Shown: in pieces, positions 11,100 through 19,912 of the stretch | Numbering within the stretch: position 1 is the stretch's first letter | How the letters are laid out: every line of letters starts with the position of its first letter | Assembly (NCBI GenBank): GCA_018000295.1 | Contig: JAGNKE010000006.1 | Coordinates: forward strand, 1 to 64,000 | Source: Alphaproteobacteria bacterium | Lineage (GTDB): Bacteria > Pseudomonadota > Alphaproteobacteria > Micavibrionales > Micavibrionaceae | DNA: 64,000 nt | Reading direction: 5' to 3' | The notes under the pieces: model-generated | What the model was told of the DNA's origin: nothing | What the model saw: the letters and a program-made list of their open reading frames with translations, nothing else | The model's database searches: none | Position numbers and translations under genes: made by a program

Positions 11100-11630
11100 A
11101 TGACGAAACCGGGCAAAACAAAATTCATTTTAAGCGTACTGGCCACCAGCGCAATCTTGGTGACAGCGATCGAAACAATGCGCCCCGGTCAGGTTCTGGC
11201 AAAGGCCGTAGAAGCCGAAGGTGCAAAAATACCCCCGGCCTTCGCTCTGGCCTCCGGCGATTTGGACGGCTTTAGAAAAATGGCGGAGGAATTCATCTGC
11301 GGCGAAAAGCGCGTTAATCTCCGTAACCGTATCATCAACGCGGTCGATTACATCGTTGACCCGGTTGAAAATCAGACCGCTCTGCTCGATGAAGTCCGCG
11401 CTAAGGCCAACGAAAACGATTCGGTCATCCAGTCCGCCTGCACAAGCTACAGCGCCCTGGGCGAGGACTTCCTCTCCATGATGGAAAAGCGCCGCCTCGT
11501 GCTGACAACGGCCCTGCAGGTGATGGATAACATCCAGCCCTCGGTCAAGGCCTTCTACACCAGCTTGAACGAAGAACAGATTGCAAGACTGAAGGCCGTA
11601 GCGCCTCCGGCCATCGCAAAAAGACTTTAA
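11100..11630 (+). CDS. Spy/CpxP-like periplasmic protein (LTXXQ type)
   Basis: A 176-residue, mostly helical exported protein. The N-terminal hydrophobic stretch ILSVLATSAILVTAI is a signal peptide or anchor. The C-terminal half has the pattern MDNIQPSVKAFYTSLNEEQIARL, in which LNEEQ matches the LTxxQ motif of Spy/CpxP-type periplasmic chaperone-like proteins common in Alphaproteobacteria. Two cysteines (EEFICGE and QSACTS) may form a disulfide. It is divergent from an OmpR-class two-component operon with a Cpx-like box between them, so it is a probable target or feedback component. A ribosome binding site AAGGA precedes the ATG. Confidence 0.7.
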   Translation: MTKPGKTKFILSVLATSAILVTAIETMRPGQVLAKAVEAEGAKIPPAFALASGDLDGFRKMAEEFICGEKRVNLRNRIINAVDYIVDPVENQTALLDEVRAKANENDSVIQSACTSYSALGEDFLSMMEKRRLVLTTALQVMDNIQPSVKAFYTSLNEEQIARLKAVAPPAIAKRL

Positions 11631-11668
11631 GACAGACAACCAAACTTTAAAAACTGAAGGAGAAAACC

Positions 11669-12451
11669 ATGCGTACCAAATTTTTTAAATCGGCCCTTAA
11701 GGTCGCCCTGCTTTGCGGCGCAGTGATGGCACTCGAAAGCGGAGTCGTCCTATCCGACGCCCACGCCAAGGGCTTCAACCGCTCGACCAGCGCCAAGGGC
11801 TTCAAGGGCAAAACCGCCAAAGCCGACCACAAGGTTAAAGGCGAAAAGGGCAAGGGTTATAACCGCGAAAGCAACGTCACCGGCCCCAACGGCAAGACCG
11901 GCAAGAAATCCGTTGACGGCAAGTGGGACAAGGAAAACAAAACCCTCGACCGCTCCGTAACCGGTTATAACGGCAAGCAGCACACCACCCAGACCAAGGT
12001 GGACAAGGAAAACAAATCCATCAACACCACAAGCTCGAACGGCGGCTCTAAATCGACCACGTTCGATAACGGCACAAAAACCACATCGTACACAAACAAA
12101 AACGGCAAGACCGGAACCAAAACGACAACGGCATCCTACGACCAGGAAACCGGAGTGGTAACGACGACCCGTAATGCCACCGGCCCGAACGGCAAGACCG
12201 GAACGAAGACGACGGAAACCTCCTACGACAAGGAAAATAAGAGCCTGAATCGCAGCACGACCGGATATAACGGCGAGGAACGCTCTTCGACCACCACCTA
12301 CGACAAGGAGAATAAGACCGTGAACACCGACTACTCCAATGGTGGCTCGCGCAGCGCCCAGTGGGAAAAAGGCAAGAAAACGACCAGCTACACCAACAAG
12401 GACGGCGAAACAGGAACCAAAGAAACCACCTGGACCCGCCAGAACGACTAA
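11669..12451 (+). CDS. Exported low-complexity Thr/Lys/Gly repeat protein
   Basis: A 260-residue protein with an N-terminal export signal (LLCGAVMALESGVVLSDAHA, residues 14-33) followed entirely by repeats. Units such as GPNGKTG, TGYNGK, DKENK and NGGSKSTTFDNG recur in a fixed order, giving at least two long imperfect copies of about 90 residues. It is rich in Thr, Lys, Asn and Gly and would be highly basic. No enzymatic motif is visible. A structural, adhesive or nucleic-acid/polyanion-binding surface role is possible. GGAG precedes the start, a strong terminator follows, and it lies 38 bp after the LTXXQ gene, so the two may be co-expressed. Confidence 0.75.
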   Translation: MRTKFFKSALKVALLCGAVMALESGVVLSDAHAKGFNRSTSAKGFKGKTAKADHKVKGEKGKGYNRESNVTGPNGKTGKKSVDGKWDKENKTLDRSVTGYNGKQHTTQTKVDKENKSINTTSSNGGSKSTTFDNGTKTTSYTNKNGKTGTKTTTASYDQETGVVTTTRNATGPNGKTGTKTTETSYDKENKSLNRSTTGYNGEERSSTTTYDKENKTVNTDYSNGGSRSAQWEKGKKTTSYTNKDGETGTKETTWTRQND

Positions 12452-12470
12452 CCTATCACACAAACGCAAA

Positions 12471-12500
12471 AACCGACCCGGTTATTGGGTCGGTTTTTTT
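12471..12500 (+). terminator. Rho-independent terminator
   Basis: AACCGACCC (12471-12479) pairs with GGGTCGGTT (12487-12495) around a 7-nt loop and runs into Ts to 12500. It ends the repeat-protein transcript. Confidence 0.92.
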
Positions 12501-12532
12501 ATCTGCAAGACACGGCGTAAATTACTTCTTGC

Positions 12533-12553
12533 CAACCGTTTTGGTTGTTTTTT
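12533..12553 (+). terminator. Second, weaker terminator-like hairpin
   Basis: CAACC and GGTTG (12533-12537, 12543-12547) flank a GTTTT loop, with six T following. The stem is short; it may back up the terminator at 12471. Confidence 0.35.
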
Positions 12554-12719
12554 CGGTAATTTGAGCCATCAGAACGACATCGCAACACATGGTTTTTCTC
12601 CTTTAGAAGCTTAACTAAAAATCCATCTTTTTATAAAAATGGACATATCACAACGCAATAGTACTAAATACCTGATAGCTGACAATAGAAAAAAACAGAT
12701 ATACATAAGCAGCAAATGA

Positions 12720-13466
12720 TTACTCCTCAACCTCCGCAGCCAGAAGGGTAGGAATCATGGTCACTAAACGGAACTGTAAGCTGTGCTTGGGCTCAGATCC
12801 AGCCGAGTCGACACGAAGATTAAATTCTTTATCGATCAAGTGAAAGCCGGGAACAATACGATCAGTAAGCTTATCGCGTATATCCTTCTCAGGAACGGTG
12901 ACAAAATAATTATTATCAGAAGTAAAGCCGAAATGTTTTTCCCATAGTTCAGCATCGCTGGATTTCGCCTGTTCCCCATTCTCGTTGTAAATAATAACTT
13001 TTATGAAAATAATATCAGGGCTGGGCAAAACCGCCTGCCCTTGATTTTCTTTTGACGCAATCTCTTCAAAACGGGAAACACCTTCATCAAAAGTCTTTGT
13101 CGCACCCCCGTAAACGCCCTTTTCCTTGGCTCCTGAGTAAGATTGCGACAAGGGTGAGCTCATGTCTATATACTCGACAACCATGACTTTCCCTTTTTTA
13201 TCAGACAGCTTGAAAGGAGCGCCTTTGCTGTCGATCAGAGACAACTCGGGATAAGGCTGGTTCATTTCGGGAGGCCAAGGCTTCGGAAGGTTTTGGTTGA
13301 CGACCTTAGGACCAAATATCTCATCGGCCTTTCTTTTACGAGCAACAGCATCAGGATTCTTGTTGAGTTCAAGGATGACAAGAGAAAGAACCAACAGGAG
13401 CGCAAGAAAGCCACCCAAAACATAACTTACCCTCGTGGCGTATTTGATTAAAGTTTTGGTATCCAT
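12720..13466 (-). CDS. Membrane-anchored thioredoxin-fold-like protein without active-site cysteines
   Basis: A 248-residue protein with one N-terminal membrane helix (VSYVLGGFLALLLVLSLVIL, about residues 14-33) and a periplasmic domain. The segment YPELSLIDSKGAPFKLSDKK followed by GKVMVVEYIDMSSPLSQ has the layout of an AhpC/TSA or SCO/TlpA domain, but the place where CxxC would stand reads MSSPLSQS and the protein has no cysteine in that region. Redox activity is therefore unlikely; a structural or metallochaperone-like role is speculative. It is divergent from the sulfurtransferase gene. Confidence 0.65.
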   Translation of the reverse strand: MDTKTLIKYATRVSYVLGGFLALLLVLSLVILELNKNPDAVARKRKADEIFGPKVVNQNLPKPWPPEMNQPYPELSLIDSKGAPFKLSDKKGKVMVVEYIDMSSPLSQSYSGAKEKGVYGGATKTFDEGVSRFEEIASKENQGQAVLPSPDIIFIKVIIYNENGEQAKSSDAELWEKHFGFTSDNNYFVTVPEKDIRDKLTDRIVPGFHLIDKEFNLRVDSAGSEPKHSLQFRLVTMIPTLLAAEVEE

Positions 13467-13533
13467 GTCTGCTCACACTGAGTTAAAATATCTCTCCAAA
13501 CTAAACCATAAAATTGCTTTCTTCTCAATCGAC

Positions 13534-14427
13534 ATGACGCCTACAAATATAAAGCCTATGATTTCACCAAAAGAATTAAATCATTTTATTAAGGATAGGG
13601 CTAAATCAAAGATAATACCCAGGATTCTCGACTCGACCTTCGTTCTGCCGTCCTCTTCTGAAAATCCGCGGGAAAACTACAATCGCAGCAGAATCCCCGG
13701 CGCTCGCTTCTTTGACATCGAAGCCATTTCAGATCACGCCTCCCCCCTGCCCCATACTGTACCAACGCAGAAACAATTCGAATCCGCCCTCTCCGCCCTC
13801 GGCATAACTCCTGAGGACTTTATCGTTCTTTACGGCCAGCATGGCATGACCATGGGCCCGTGCCGGGTCTGGTGGACCTTCCGCCTGTTCGGCCATGATA
13901 ATGTCGCTGTGCTGGACGGCGGCTTGCCGGAATGGATCAGGACGGGAGGACAGTTGGAAACCGGCCCGCCCCCGCCTATAGCGCCGACCCATTACAAAGT
14001 CTCCGAATACCGCTCCGAACTGCTGGTCACACAAGATCAGGTCCGAGAAGCCAGCGAAAAAAAACTCTGCCCGATTCTCGATGCCCGCCCAAGGGAGCGT
14101 TTTCTGGGTACAGCCCCCGAACCCCGCCCGGGAATGTGCAGTGGGCATATCCCCGGCAGCCTTTCCCTTCCCGCCGCCTCCTTTGTGGACCCGGAAAGAG
14201 GAACATTCAAAAGCGAAAAGGAAATCCGCGACCTTTTTAAGCAAAGCGGACTTGATCTCAATATGAAGGACTTGAAAGCAATCACGACCTGCGGCAGCGG
14301 CATCACCGCCTGCGTGATCGCATTCGCCCTCTTCCGCCTCGGTTTTAACAAAATTGCCGTCTATGACGGCTCATGGGCCGAGTGGGGGCAAAAAAATGCA
14401 GGAAATAAAATAGCTTGCGGAATATAG
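13534..14427 (+). CDS. sseA: 3-mercaptopyruvate sulfurtransferase (rhodanese family)
   Basis: A two-domain rhodanese that transfers sulfur from mercaptopyruvate or thiosulfate to thiophilic acceptors. The N-terminal inactive domain has ILDSTF, RIPGARFFDI and FIVLYGQHGM; the C-terminal domain has ILDARPRERFLG, GHIPGSLSLP and the active-site loop TTCGSGITAC near residue 250, where CGSG followed by a hydrophobic-Thr-Ala fits mercaptopyruvate sulfurtransferases. The frame is open to 13435, overlapping the divergent gene. ATGs at 13465, 13534 and 13558 are possible; ISPKEL after 13558 matches the family N terminus, and no start has a clear ribosome binding site. Confidence 0.88.
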   Translation: MTPTNIKPMISPKELNHFIKDRAKSKIIPRILDSTFVLPSSSENPRENYNRSRIPGARFFDIEAISDHASPLPHTVPTQKQFESALSALGITPEDFIVLYGQHGMTMGPCRVWWTFRLFGHDNVAVLDGGLPEWIRTGGQLETGPPPPIAPTHYKVSEYRSELLVTQDQVREASEKKLCPILDARPRERFLGTAPEPRPGMCSGHIPGSLSLPAASFVDPERGTFKSEKEIRDLFKQSGLDLNMKDLKAITTCGSGITACVIAFALFRLGFNKIAVYDGSWAEWGQKNAGNKIACGI

Positions 14428-14728
14428 TTATAAAAATCCTCTCCCCGGGCCAATCGAAGTCTTAAACGGAACAGGGCATGAACAGTGTCCGTAAAGATGT
14501 AAATACAAATTTTTTGTTACATAATTGTTATTAGAACAGCAGTTTTTATATACCTATGTGCCAACGATTATTACTAGTTTATTAGATGAATCGCATTGAT
14601 TATTTACTTAATCGACAAGAAGATGCTACGAATACATTGTCATATTTAAAAAATTGTAATTATTTTCTTGATCTGAGAATCATTATCGGTTATAAGATAC
14701 CCCAACACACCCTCTATTACCGCCGTTT

Positions 14729-14767
14729 GTCCGGAGCACTTTTCAAAAAAGTCTCCGGACTTTTTTT
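14729..14767 (+). terminator. Strong Rho-independent terminator in an otherwise empty spacer
   Basis: GTCCGGA (14729-14735) pairs with TCCGGAC (14754-14760), with an inner ACTTTT/AAAAGT arm, and is followed by seven T. It lies in the 375-bp AT-rich spacer 14428-14802 between the sulfurtransferase and the convergent lipoprotein gene. I see no credible gene in that spacer, so it either terminates the sulfurtransferase transcript 300 bp downstream or ends a small RNA that I cannot define. Confidence 0.85.
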
Positions 14768-14802
14768 GATCAAAACTATCTTCTGGAAAATTACTTGGGT
14801 AC

Positions 14803-15828
14803 CTAATTTACGGGCGAAGGAAGGGCAGCAGGAGCAGGTTCAGGCTTTTTCTCAAGAGTCCTTTCAAGATTCTGTAACTGCTCTTCCTGACTGAGATTGT
14901 TCCCGACATAAGTCAAATCTTTGGTCACTTCGCTGTTACCCGTGCGCCGGAAGGCCTCAACAGCCCATCCGGGAGGCAAAGCAACCTTGATCAGGGCTTC
15001 ATCCGAAACAACTGTCTTGGCGAAATTGGGATTTTGACTAATCGGAGCAAAGGTGACGGCCTGCTGATAAGCGCCCAGAACATGGTCCGTATAACCGCTC
15101 AGCATTCCGATATTGAATGTGGTATCAAAAGCCGCCCGCCAGGCTTGTTCCTTCGTACCTCCGCGCCCCAAAGTCGCTGCGTATGCCCGCTCGACCTGAT
15201 TGATATGCGACCCGGCAGGATAAGGGGGAACAGACACGCCATAGGTTTGCGCCTCATGACGCGCCATCGCCTCAAAAGTATAAGCGCCGGCCTCAGAAAA
15301 ACGCAGCATAAGGACCGCAGACCTTGGCGTGTAGAAAAAGTTATTAAAGTTGATATCGTCTTTCTTGTGTTTCCACTCATGCATGACCTGCCAAGGATCG
15401 GCATCGGTCACACGGAACATATTCCTCTCTCTGAGATACTCGGCGTGCCGGACAACCCCCTGAACGTTATCGGCGATAGGGCCAGACTCAAAACAAAGCA
15501 CTGTGCCGGACTTCTTTAAATCAAGAACAGCCGCGTGTCCTAGCGGAAAACGGTTAAGGGTCGTACTGATCTCCCGCACAGAATCGGCAACAATAGGTGA
15601 AGTCGTCCCCTGCCCATCGATCGTGGCGCACCTTTGCGGCGCCTGACCGTCCATATAAAAATTCTGCACGGCGGCAGGAAGCGAATAGACGGTCTGGACT
15701 GCCGGACTGCTTTGAGGCTCGTTTATGATTTCTTGCGCGCTGGGAGCCGGACCCGAACACGCCACCGAACTCACAGCAAAAACCGTGGATAAAAACACGT
15801 TCCGCAAATAGGAAGAGTGCTGTGTCAT
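14803..15828 (-). CDS. Lipoprotein with HExxH motif (putative metallopeptidase)
   Basis: A 341-residue protein from the ATG at 15828. The N terminus is a lipoprotein signal ending in the lipobox VSSVAC (Cys at about residue 24). Mid-protein WQVMHEWKHKKDD contains HExxH, followed by an Asn/Phe-rich stretch and, about 40 residues later, FEAMARHEAQTYG, which may supply a further ligand; this resembles uncharacterised putative metallopeptidase (DUF6782-like) proteins. The C terminus is Pro/Ala rich. The frame is open to 15861, but the later ATG places the signal peptide correctly. Function is inferred only from the motif. Confidence 0.7.
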   Translation of the reverse strand: MTQHSSYLRNVFLSTVFAVSSVACSGPAPSAQEIINEPQSSPAVQTVYSLPAAVQNFYMDGQAPQRCATIDGQGTTSPIVADSVREISTTLNRFPLGHAAVLDLKKSGTVLCFESGPIADNVQGVVRHAEYLRERNMFRVTDADPWQVMHEWKHKKDDINFNNFFYTPRSAVLMLRFSEAGAYTFEAMARHEAQTYGVSVPPYPAGSHINQVERAYAATLGRGGTKEQAWRAAFDTTFNIGMLSGYTDHVLGAYQQAVTFAPISQNPNFAKTVVSDEALIKVALPPGWAVEAFRRTGNSEVTKDLTYVGNNLSQEEQLQNLERTLEKKPEPAPAALPSPVN

Positions 15829-15944
15829 TAAAAAGCCGACCCCAATAGTGTTGTTATGCAAACTTGTTTGTAGGACTATAACATTTTATTTCCCAAGCTG
15901 TAAAATCGTGGTTTACTAAATAACACTAACGTTATCGACCAAAA

Positions 15945-16853
15945 ATGCTAAAAATAAAGAAAAGTAGGAATGTTTTCACAGGTCTTTTTGCGGCGGTGCT
16001 TTTGCTGTTAGCTCCAGTTCAATCAAAGGCTGCAAAAGAACAGCCAAATAGCAACCAAAAGACTTGCACTTTCGGAACCATATCCTCCGCAGCCATTCCT
16101 CTCTCCATCAACATGGATGATAGAAAACAAGATATAGATATATTCACAAGATACGTCATAGAAGAAAAGCCGGACAATAAAAATTTGACTTCCGTGAACA
16201 TCTCGAAAATCTCGGCAGTGGTGTTCGAAGATTTTCTCAAAATATACAATAATTTTCTCAAAAAGCGCGTCGGGCCAAAAGAGTATTGTGACAAGCTGGA
16301 AATCGGAAAAGTTCAAGTCGAAACAGACAACAACGGAAAGCTCAACGGCTACTTTGTTGGACGCTACGAAGACAGATGGTGCTTATACTTAAAATTTTTT
16401 GAAAGTACACCGGGAGAGACAAGCAGGGAAATGTTCGTATTGTCCTCATCTAAGGGTATCACGGGCGTAAAAAACATATTCAGACCCGTAGTTATTAATG
16501 GAGAGTTTAACATACTGACTGAATCAATTTACGAACCGATAGAAGAACCGTCGATCTTCGGTCGAGGGGAAGCAACCTTGTCGGGCCTTTATAAACGTCC
16601 ACTGGAGGGTTTACTGTCTGGGAAGGAGTTTCAGGAGGTCATAAAAAATCTTCTCCCTGAGATTAACTCTGGCAAAAATAAAAAAGGCAGCGGCTTCAAA
16701 ATATTATCTGTCGGCTTTATCACCAATACAGAAAATAAAATCCAATTAACTTTTCTTTCACAAAGAAAAATGACTAGAAACTCTGCTTGTGCTTTTCGCG
16801 AGCACTTACTAAAAAACAAAAACTGGAAAGAAAAAAAAATTCCTCAAAAATAG
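15945..16853 (+). CDS. Hypothetical exported protein
   Basis: A 302-residue protein with a clear signal peptide (LFAAVLLLLAPVQSKA, cleavage near residue 29). The mature part is Lys-rich, contains four to five cysteines (for example TCTFG, YCDKL, RWCLY, SACAF) compatible with disulfides, and has no motif I recognise. Its coding sequence is clearly more AT-rich than neighbouring genes, suggesting recent acquisition or low expression. It stands alone, convergent with the methyltransferase gene at 16875. Confidence 0.6.
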   Translation: MLKIKKSRNVFTGLFAAVLLLLAPVQSKAAKEQPNSNQKTCTFGTISSAAIPLSINMDDRKQDIDIFTRYVIEEKPDNKNLTSVNISKISAVVFEDFLKIYNNFLKKRVGPKEYCDKLEIGKVQVETDNNGKLNGYFVGRYEDRWCLYLKFFESTPGETSREMFVLSSSKGITGVKNIFRPVVINGEFNILTESIYEPIEEPSIFGRGEATLSGLYKRPLEGLLSGKEFQEVIKNLLPEINSGKNKKGSGFKILSVGFITNTENKIQLTFLSQRKMTRNSACAFREHLLKNKNWKEKKIPQK

Positions 16854-16874
16854 CGCCTTCGATCAAATCACACT

Positions 16875-18146
16875 TCAGATCAAAGTAAAAACCCCAACAA
16901 TCTCTGTATGCGCCGACCAGACAAACTGATCAACCAGCGCAAGGCTCAGCAAGCGATACCCGCCCACCGCCAGAATCTTTGCATCCCGCGCAAAGGTAGA
17001 CGGGTTACACGACACGTAGACAATCTTCATCACACCGCTCTCCGCGAAGATTTCAACCTGCTCCTTCGCCCCGGCACGAGGTGGATCGAGGACCACAACG
17101 TCAAACCCCGGCAACTCCTTAATCGACAGTGGCTCCTTGAACAGATTGCGCCGCGCCGCTGTCAGCTTCGGATGCTTGAGTCCGGCAAGAGCCACCGCAT
17201 CACTGTCGCAGGCATAAACTTCAACCTCCTGCCCCAATAAAGCCCCGGTGAAAGTCCCACACCCGCAAAACAGGTCGGCAATCCGCGTTGCCCCCGCCAT
17301 ATATCGCAAGACGCGCTCAACAAGCACCGCCTCCCCCTGCTCACTCGCCTGTAAAAACGCACCCGGAGGCAGTGGAACACGAAGAACACCGAAAGTCTTC
17401 ATCACAGGCTGACGGGTCAAAAGCACCTCGATCGTTCCATGTTCCCGCTCACGCAAACTGATCCGCGCCAGCCCGAGCGTATTGAGCATCTCCGAGAGCG
17501 CCTCGTTTTGCTCCAGCGTAAAAAACCCGCCCGAACGCCACGGCCCGGTCAGCAGGACGTCAAACCTCCCCTCCACGCTCTGAACCGTAACGTCCACAGC
17601 ATGACGCAGGGGCGCCAGCCGCTCCAGAAAGGGCCGCATCGCCTGAACCACCTGATCCAGAGATGGCTCAAGAATCAGGCAGTGGGAAACTGGGGTAATC
17701 TGATGGCTGCGCGGCGCGTGATACCCCATATAAAACTGATCACTTGTCCGCAAAACCGCCAGAGTCGTCCGCCGCCGCGTCGCCGCATCCAGAAAAACCG
17801 GCTCCTCCCAAACCTCCGGTATAACCCCTGCCCGCTCCAGCGCAACCTTGACCTTCTCGGCCTTCCAGTCGCGGTAGGCGACAACGCTGAGATGCTGAAG
17901 CGCACACCCTCCGCAACTCTCGTAATGCCTGCACGGGGCGGCCACGCGGTCCGGCGAAGAGATTTCGATCGCAAGAACCCGGCCCTGATAACCTTCTGCA
18001 AACCTCTCGATCCGTGCACACACCCTATCGCCGGGTGCAGTCTTGGGGAGATAAACGGACACCCCCTCATGCGTTGCAACCCCGTCCCCGCCCGCCCCGA
18101 GGGAGTGGACGTTCAAGAAAACATCGCTGTGGACCTTTTTTCTCAT
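16875..18146 (-). CDS. 23S rRNA m5U methyltransferase (RumA/RlmD family)
   Basis: A 423-residue SAM-dependent RNA (uracil-5-)methyltransferase. It begins with a TRAM-like domain, then the iron-sulfur cluster motif CRHYESCGGC (cysteines at about 72, 78 and 81) with a fourth Cys in PVSHCLI. The Rossmann domain has DLFCGCGTFTGALL (SAM site), VVLDPPRAGAKEQ (motif IV) and the catalytic Cys in VYVSCNPSTFARD. This order is diagnostic of the RumA/RlmCD/TrmA group; the cluster supports the RlmD-like branch. The exact target uridine cannot be told from sequence. Confidence 0.93.
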   Translation of the reverse strand: MRKKVHSDVFLNVHSLGAGGDGVATHEGVSVYLPKTAPGDRVCARIERFAEGYQGRVLAIEISSPDRVAAPCRHYESCGGCALQHLSVVAYRDWKAEKVKVALERAGVIPEVWEEPVFLDAATRRRTTLAVLRTSDQFYMGYHAPRSHQITPVSHCLILEPSLDQVVQAMRPFLERLAPLRHAVDVTVQSVEGRFDVLLTGPWRSGGFFTLEQNEALSEMLNTLGLARISLREREHGTIEVLLTRQPVMKTFGVLRVPLPPGAFLQASEQGEAVLVERVLRYMAGATRIADLFCGCGTFTGALLGQEVEVYACDSDAVALAGLKHPKLTAARRNLFKEPLSIKELPGFDVVVLDPPRAGAKEQVEIFAESGVMKIVYVSCNPSTFARDAKILAVGGYRLLSLALVDQFVWSAHTEIVGVFTLI

Positions 18147-18270
18147 AATCTAACCCCTTATAAGCCATAACAGAGGATGACACGAAGCGTGAATCCCGTC
18201 CGAAGGAAAGCTTGATTTTCTGCGTTAAAATGTTTACTAAGTGCACAAAATCAAGCGGGCCGAGTAAAAA

Positions 18271-19617
18271 ATGCGTACCAGATCGATCCTAGCATCGCTC
18301 CTAGTTCTGTTATTATGGAGTAGTCTTTCTCAAGCCATAACCCCGGAAACCTTCAACCAACTCATGGGCCGCGCCCTGCGGGGGGAGACGGATGCCCAAT
18401 ATGCACTCGCCACGAAATACGCATTGGGCGAAGGGGTAGAAAAAAACCTGACGGAAGCTTTAAAATGGTACACGAAAGCCGCCGAAAAGGGGGACACCAA
18501 AGCGCTCAATAAACTGGCCATCATCTATTATTACGGCCAGTTCGTCCCGCAGGACAAGGCCGCGGCGCGGGAGTGGTACCGCAGATCCGCCGAATTGGGC
18601 AACGCAGATGCACAGTCCGCCTTGGCGCGAATGCTGCTCAAGGGCGAAGGCGGCGACAAAAACCCGATAGAGGCATTCGACTGGTACAAAAAGGCGGCAG
18701 AAGCCGGCGATACCGACGCGCAATACGCGCTGGCCAGAATGTATTATTTGGGTGAAGGCACCATAAAAGACGAAAAGGCCGCATTCAACTGGTATCAGGA
18801 AGCCTCCGACAGCGGCAATGTGAACGCCCAGTACGCGCTGGCCAAGCGTTATCTCAGCGGGGACGGCGTACAGACCGATCCGGCGGTCGCGCTCCGCTGG
18901 TTCCTCAAAGCGGCGGAACAGGGCCACCCCGACGCGCAGTACAGCGCCGCCAAACTGCTGCAAAAAGGCCTCGGCACGGAAAAAGACCCAAAAGCGGCTT
19001 CCCTTTGGTACGAAAAGGCGGCGTTGCAGGGCCACGCGGACGCGCAATACAACCTCGCCCGCCTGCTCTACAAGGGCGAAGGCGTAAAAAAAAATCACTC
19101 CGAAGCCCTGAAATGGTACGGCAAGGCCGCCGAACAGGGGGACACGGAGGCACTCTATAACACCGCCAAGATGCTCTATTACGGGCTAGGAACCGAAAAA
19201 AATGAGAAGGAAGCCTTTGATATCTTCACCCGCTGCGCCAATCAGGGCAACGCGGAGGCCCGCTACCATCTCGGTAAAATCTATTACCGCGGAGCCAAGG
19301 ACATCAAACGGGACTTCGCCATGGCCCGCACATGGTTCATGAGCGCCGCCGCCAGCGGCAGCAAGGACGCGCTTTATTACCTCGGCCGCATGGAATACCG
19401 CGGAGAAGGAGAAAAACGCGACACGCTGAGCGCCTTCGTGTGGCTTTCTCTGGCCCGCGAACGCGGCGCGGAGGAAGGCAAAAAGGAACTGGCCATCCTA
19501 ACCAAAACTCTGACCGCCAAACAAAAGGAACAGGCACAGGAACTCACCACCCAGTACCGCGAGAAATACGTGACGCCCTTCACCGTAGAAAAGCAGACAG
19601 ATCCGGATAAGTCCTGA
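18271..19617 (+). CDS. Exported Sel1-repeat (SLR) protein
   Basis: A 448-residue protein with a signal peptide (LASLLVLLLWSSLSQA) followed by about eleven tandem Sel1-like repeats of 36 residues (pattern DAQYALAxxYxxGEGVxKDxxEAxxWYxKAAEQG). These form an alpha-solenoid used for protein-protein contacts, often in envelope signalling. The last repeat is followed by a helical, Lys/Glu-rich tail. The stop codon's final base is also the first base of the left attachment repeat, and the original tRNA-Arg 3' end began 3 bp further on, so the gene and the tRNA are convergent and nearly touching. Confidence 0.92.
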   Translation: MRTRSILASLLVLLLWSSLSQAITPETFNQLMGRALRGETDAQYALATKYALGEGVEKNLTEALKWYTKAAEKGDTKALNKLAIIYYYGQFVPQDKAAAREWYRRSAELGNADAQSALARMLLKGEGGDKNPIEAFDWYKKAAEAGDTDAQYALARMYYLGEGTIKDEKAAFNWYQEASDSGNVNAQYALAKRYLSGDGVQTDPAVALRWFLKAAEQGHPDAQYSAAKLLQKGLGTEKDPKAASLWYEKAALQGHADAQYNLARLLYKGEGVKKNHSEALKWYGKAAEQGDTEALYNTAKMLYYGLGTEKNEKEAFDIFTRCANQGNAEARYHLGKIYYRGAKDIKRDFAMARTWFMSAAASGSKDALYYLGRMEYRGEGEKRDTLSAFVWLSLARERGAEEGKKELAILTKTLTAKQKEQAQELTTQYREKYVTPFTVEKQTDPDKS

Positions 19618-19674
19618 AACTGGCGATCCCGGCAGGACTTGAACCTGCAACCTACTGCTTAGAAGGCAGTTGCT
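19617..19674. repeat. Left attachment site: 58-bp direct repeat with tRNA-Arg 3' remnant
   Basis: This stretch is identical to 61496-61553. It contains the last 54 nt of tRNA-Arg on the minus strand (CCA end at 19621-19623, T-arm and anticodon arm); beyond 19674 the match ends and the tRNA 5' half is missing. It marks the left boundary of the integrated element. Confidence 0.95.
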
Positions 19675-19856
19675 TTAACTCGATATTAATTGCTGTAACG
19701 TAGACTGGATAAGGGTTACAGAAGATTGATGCGGCAATGCCATTCTCGCCGTGCATCTCGCCCAACATCTTCACTCAGAGTCCGCTGTAACCCGCAGCAG
19801 CCAATAGTTTTGGCTTGCTCATTACTGCTCACTCTGCTCATGCTGTAAATAACTTC

Positions 19857-19879
19857 TGAGTAGCCCAGTGAGTAGCCCG
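19857..19879 (+). repeat. Left terminal 23-bp repeat (possible integrase arm sites)
   Basis: TGAGTAGCCC occurs twice in tandem, separated by AG, and ends with G. The same 23 bp occurs in the same orientation near the right end (61411-61433). Position inside both ends of the element suggests arm-type integrase or Xis sites. Confidence 0.65.
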
Positions 19880-19912
19880 GAGGTGAATAACGATAACGAG
19901 ATGTGAGCATGG

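Noticed and set aside
14586..14894. Open frame of 102 codons on the plus strand
   Set aside because: It has no ribosome binding site, crosses the terminator at 14729 and overlaps the end of the lipoprotein gene.
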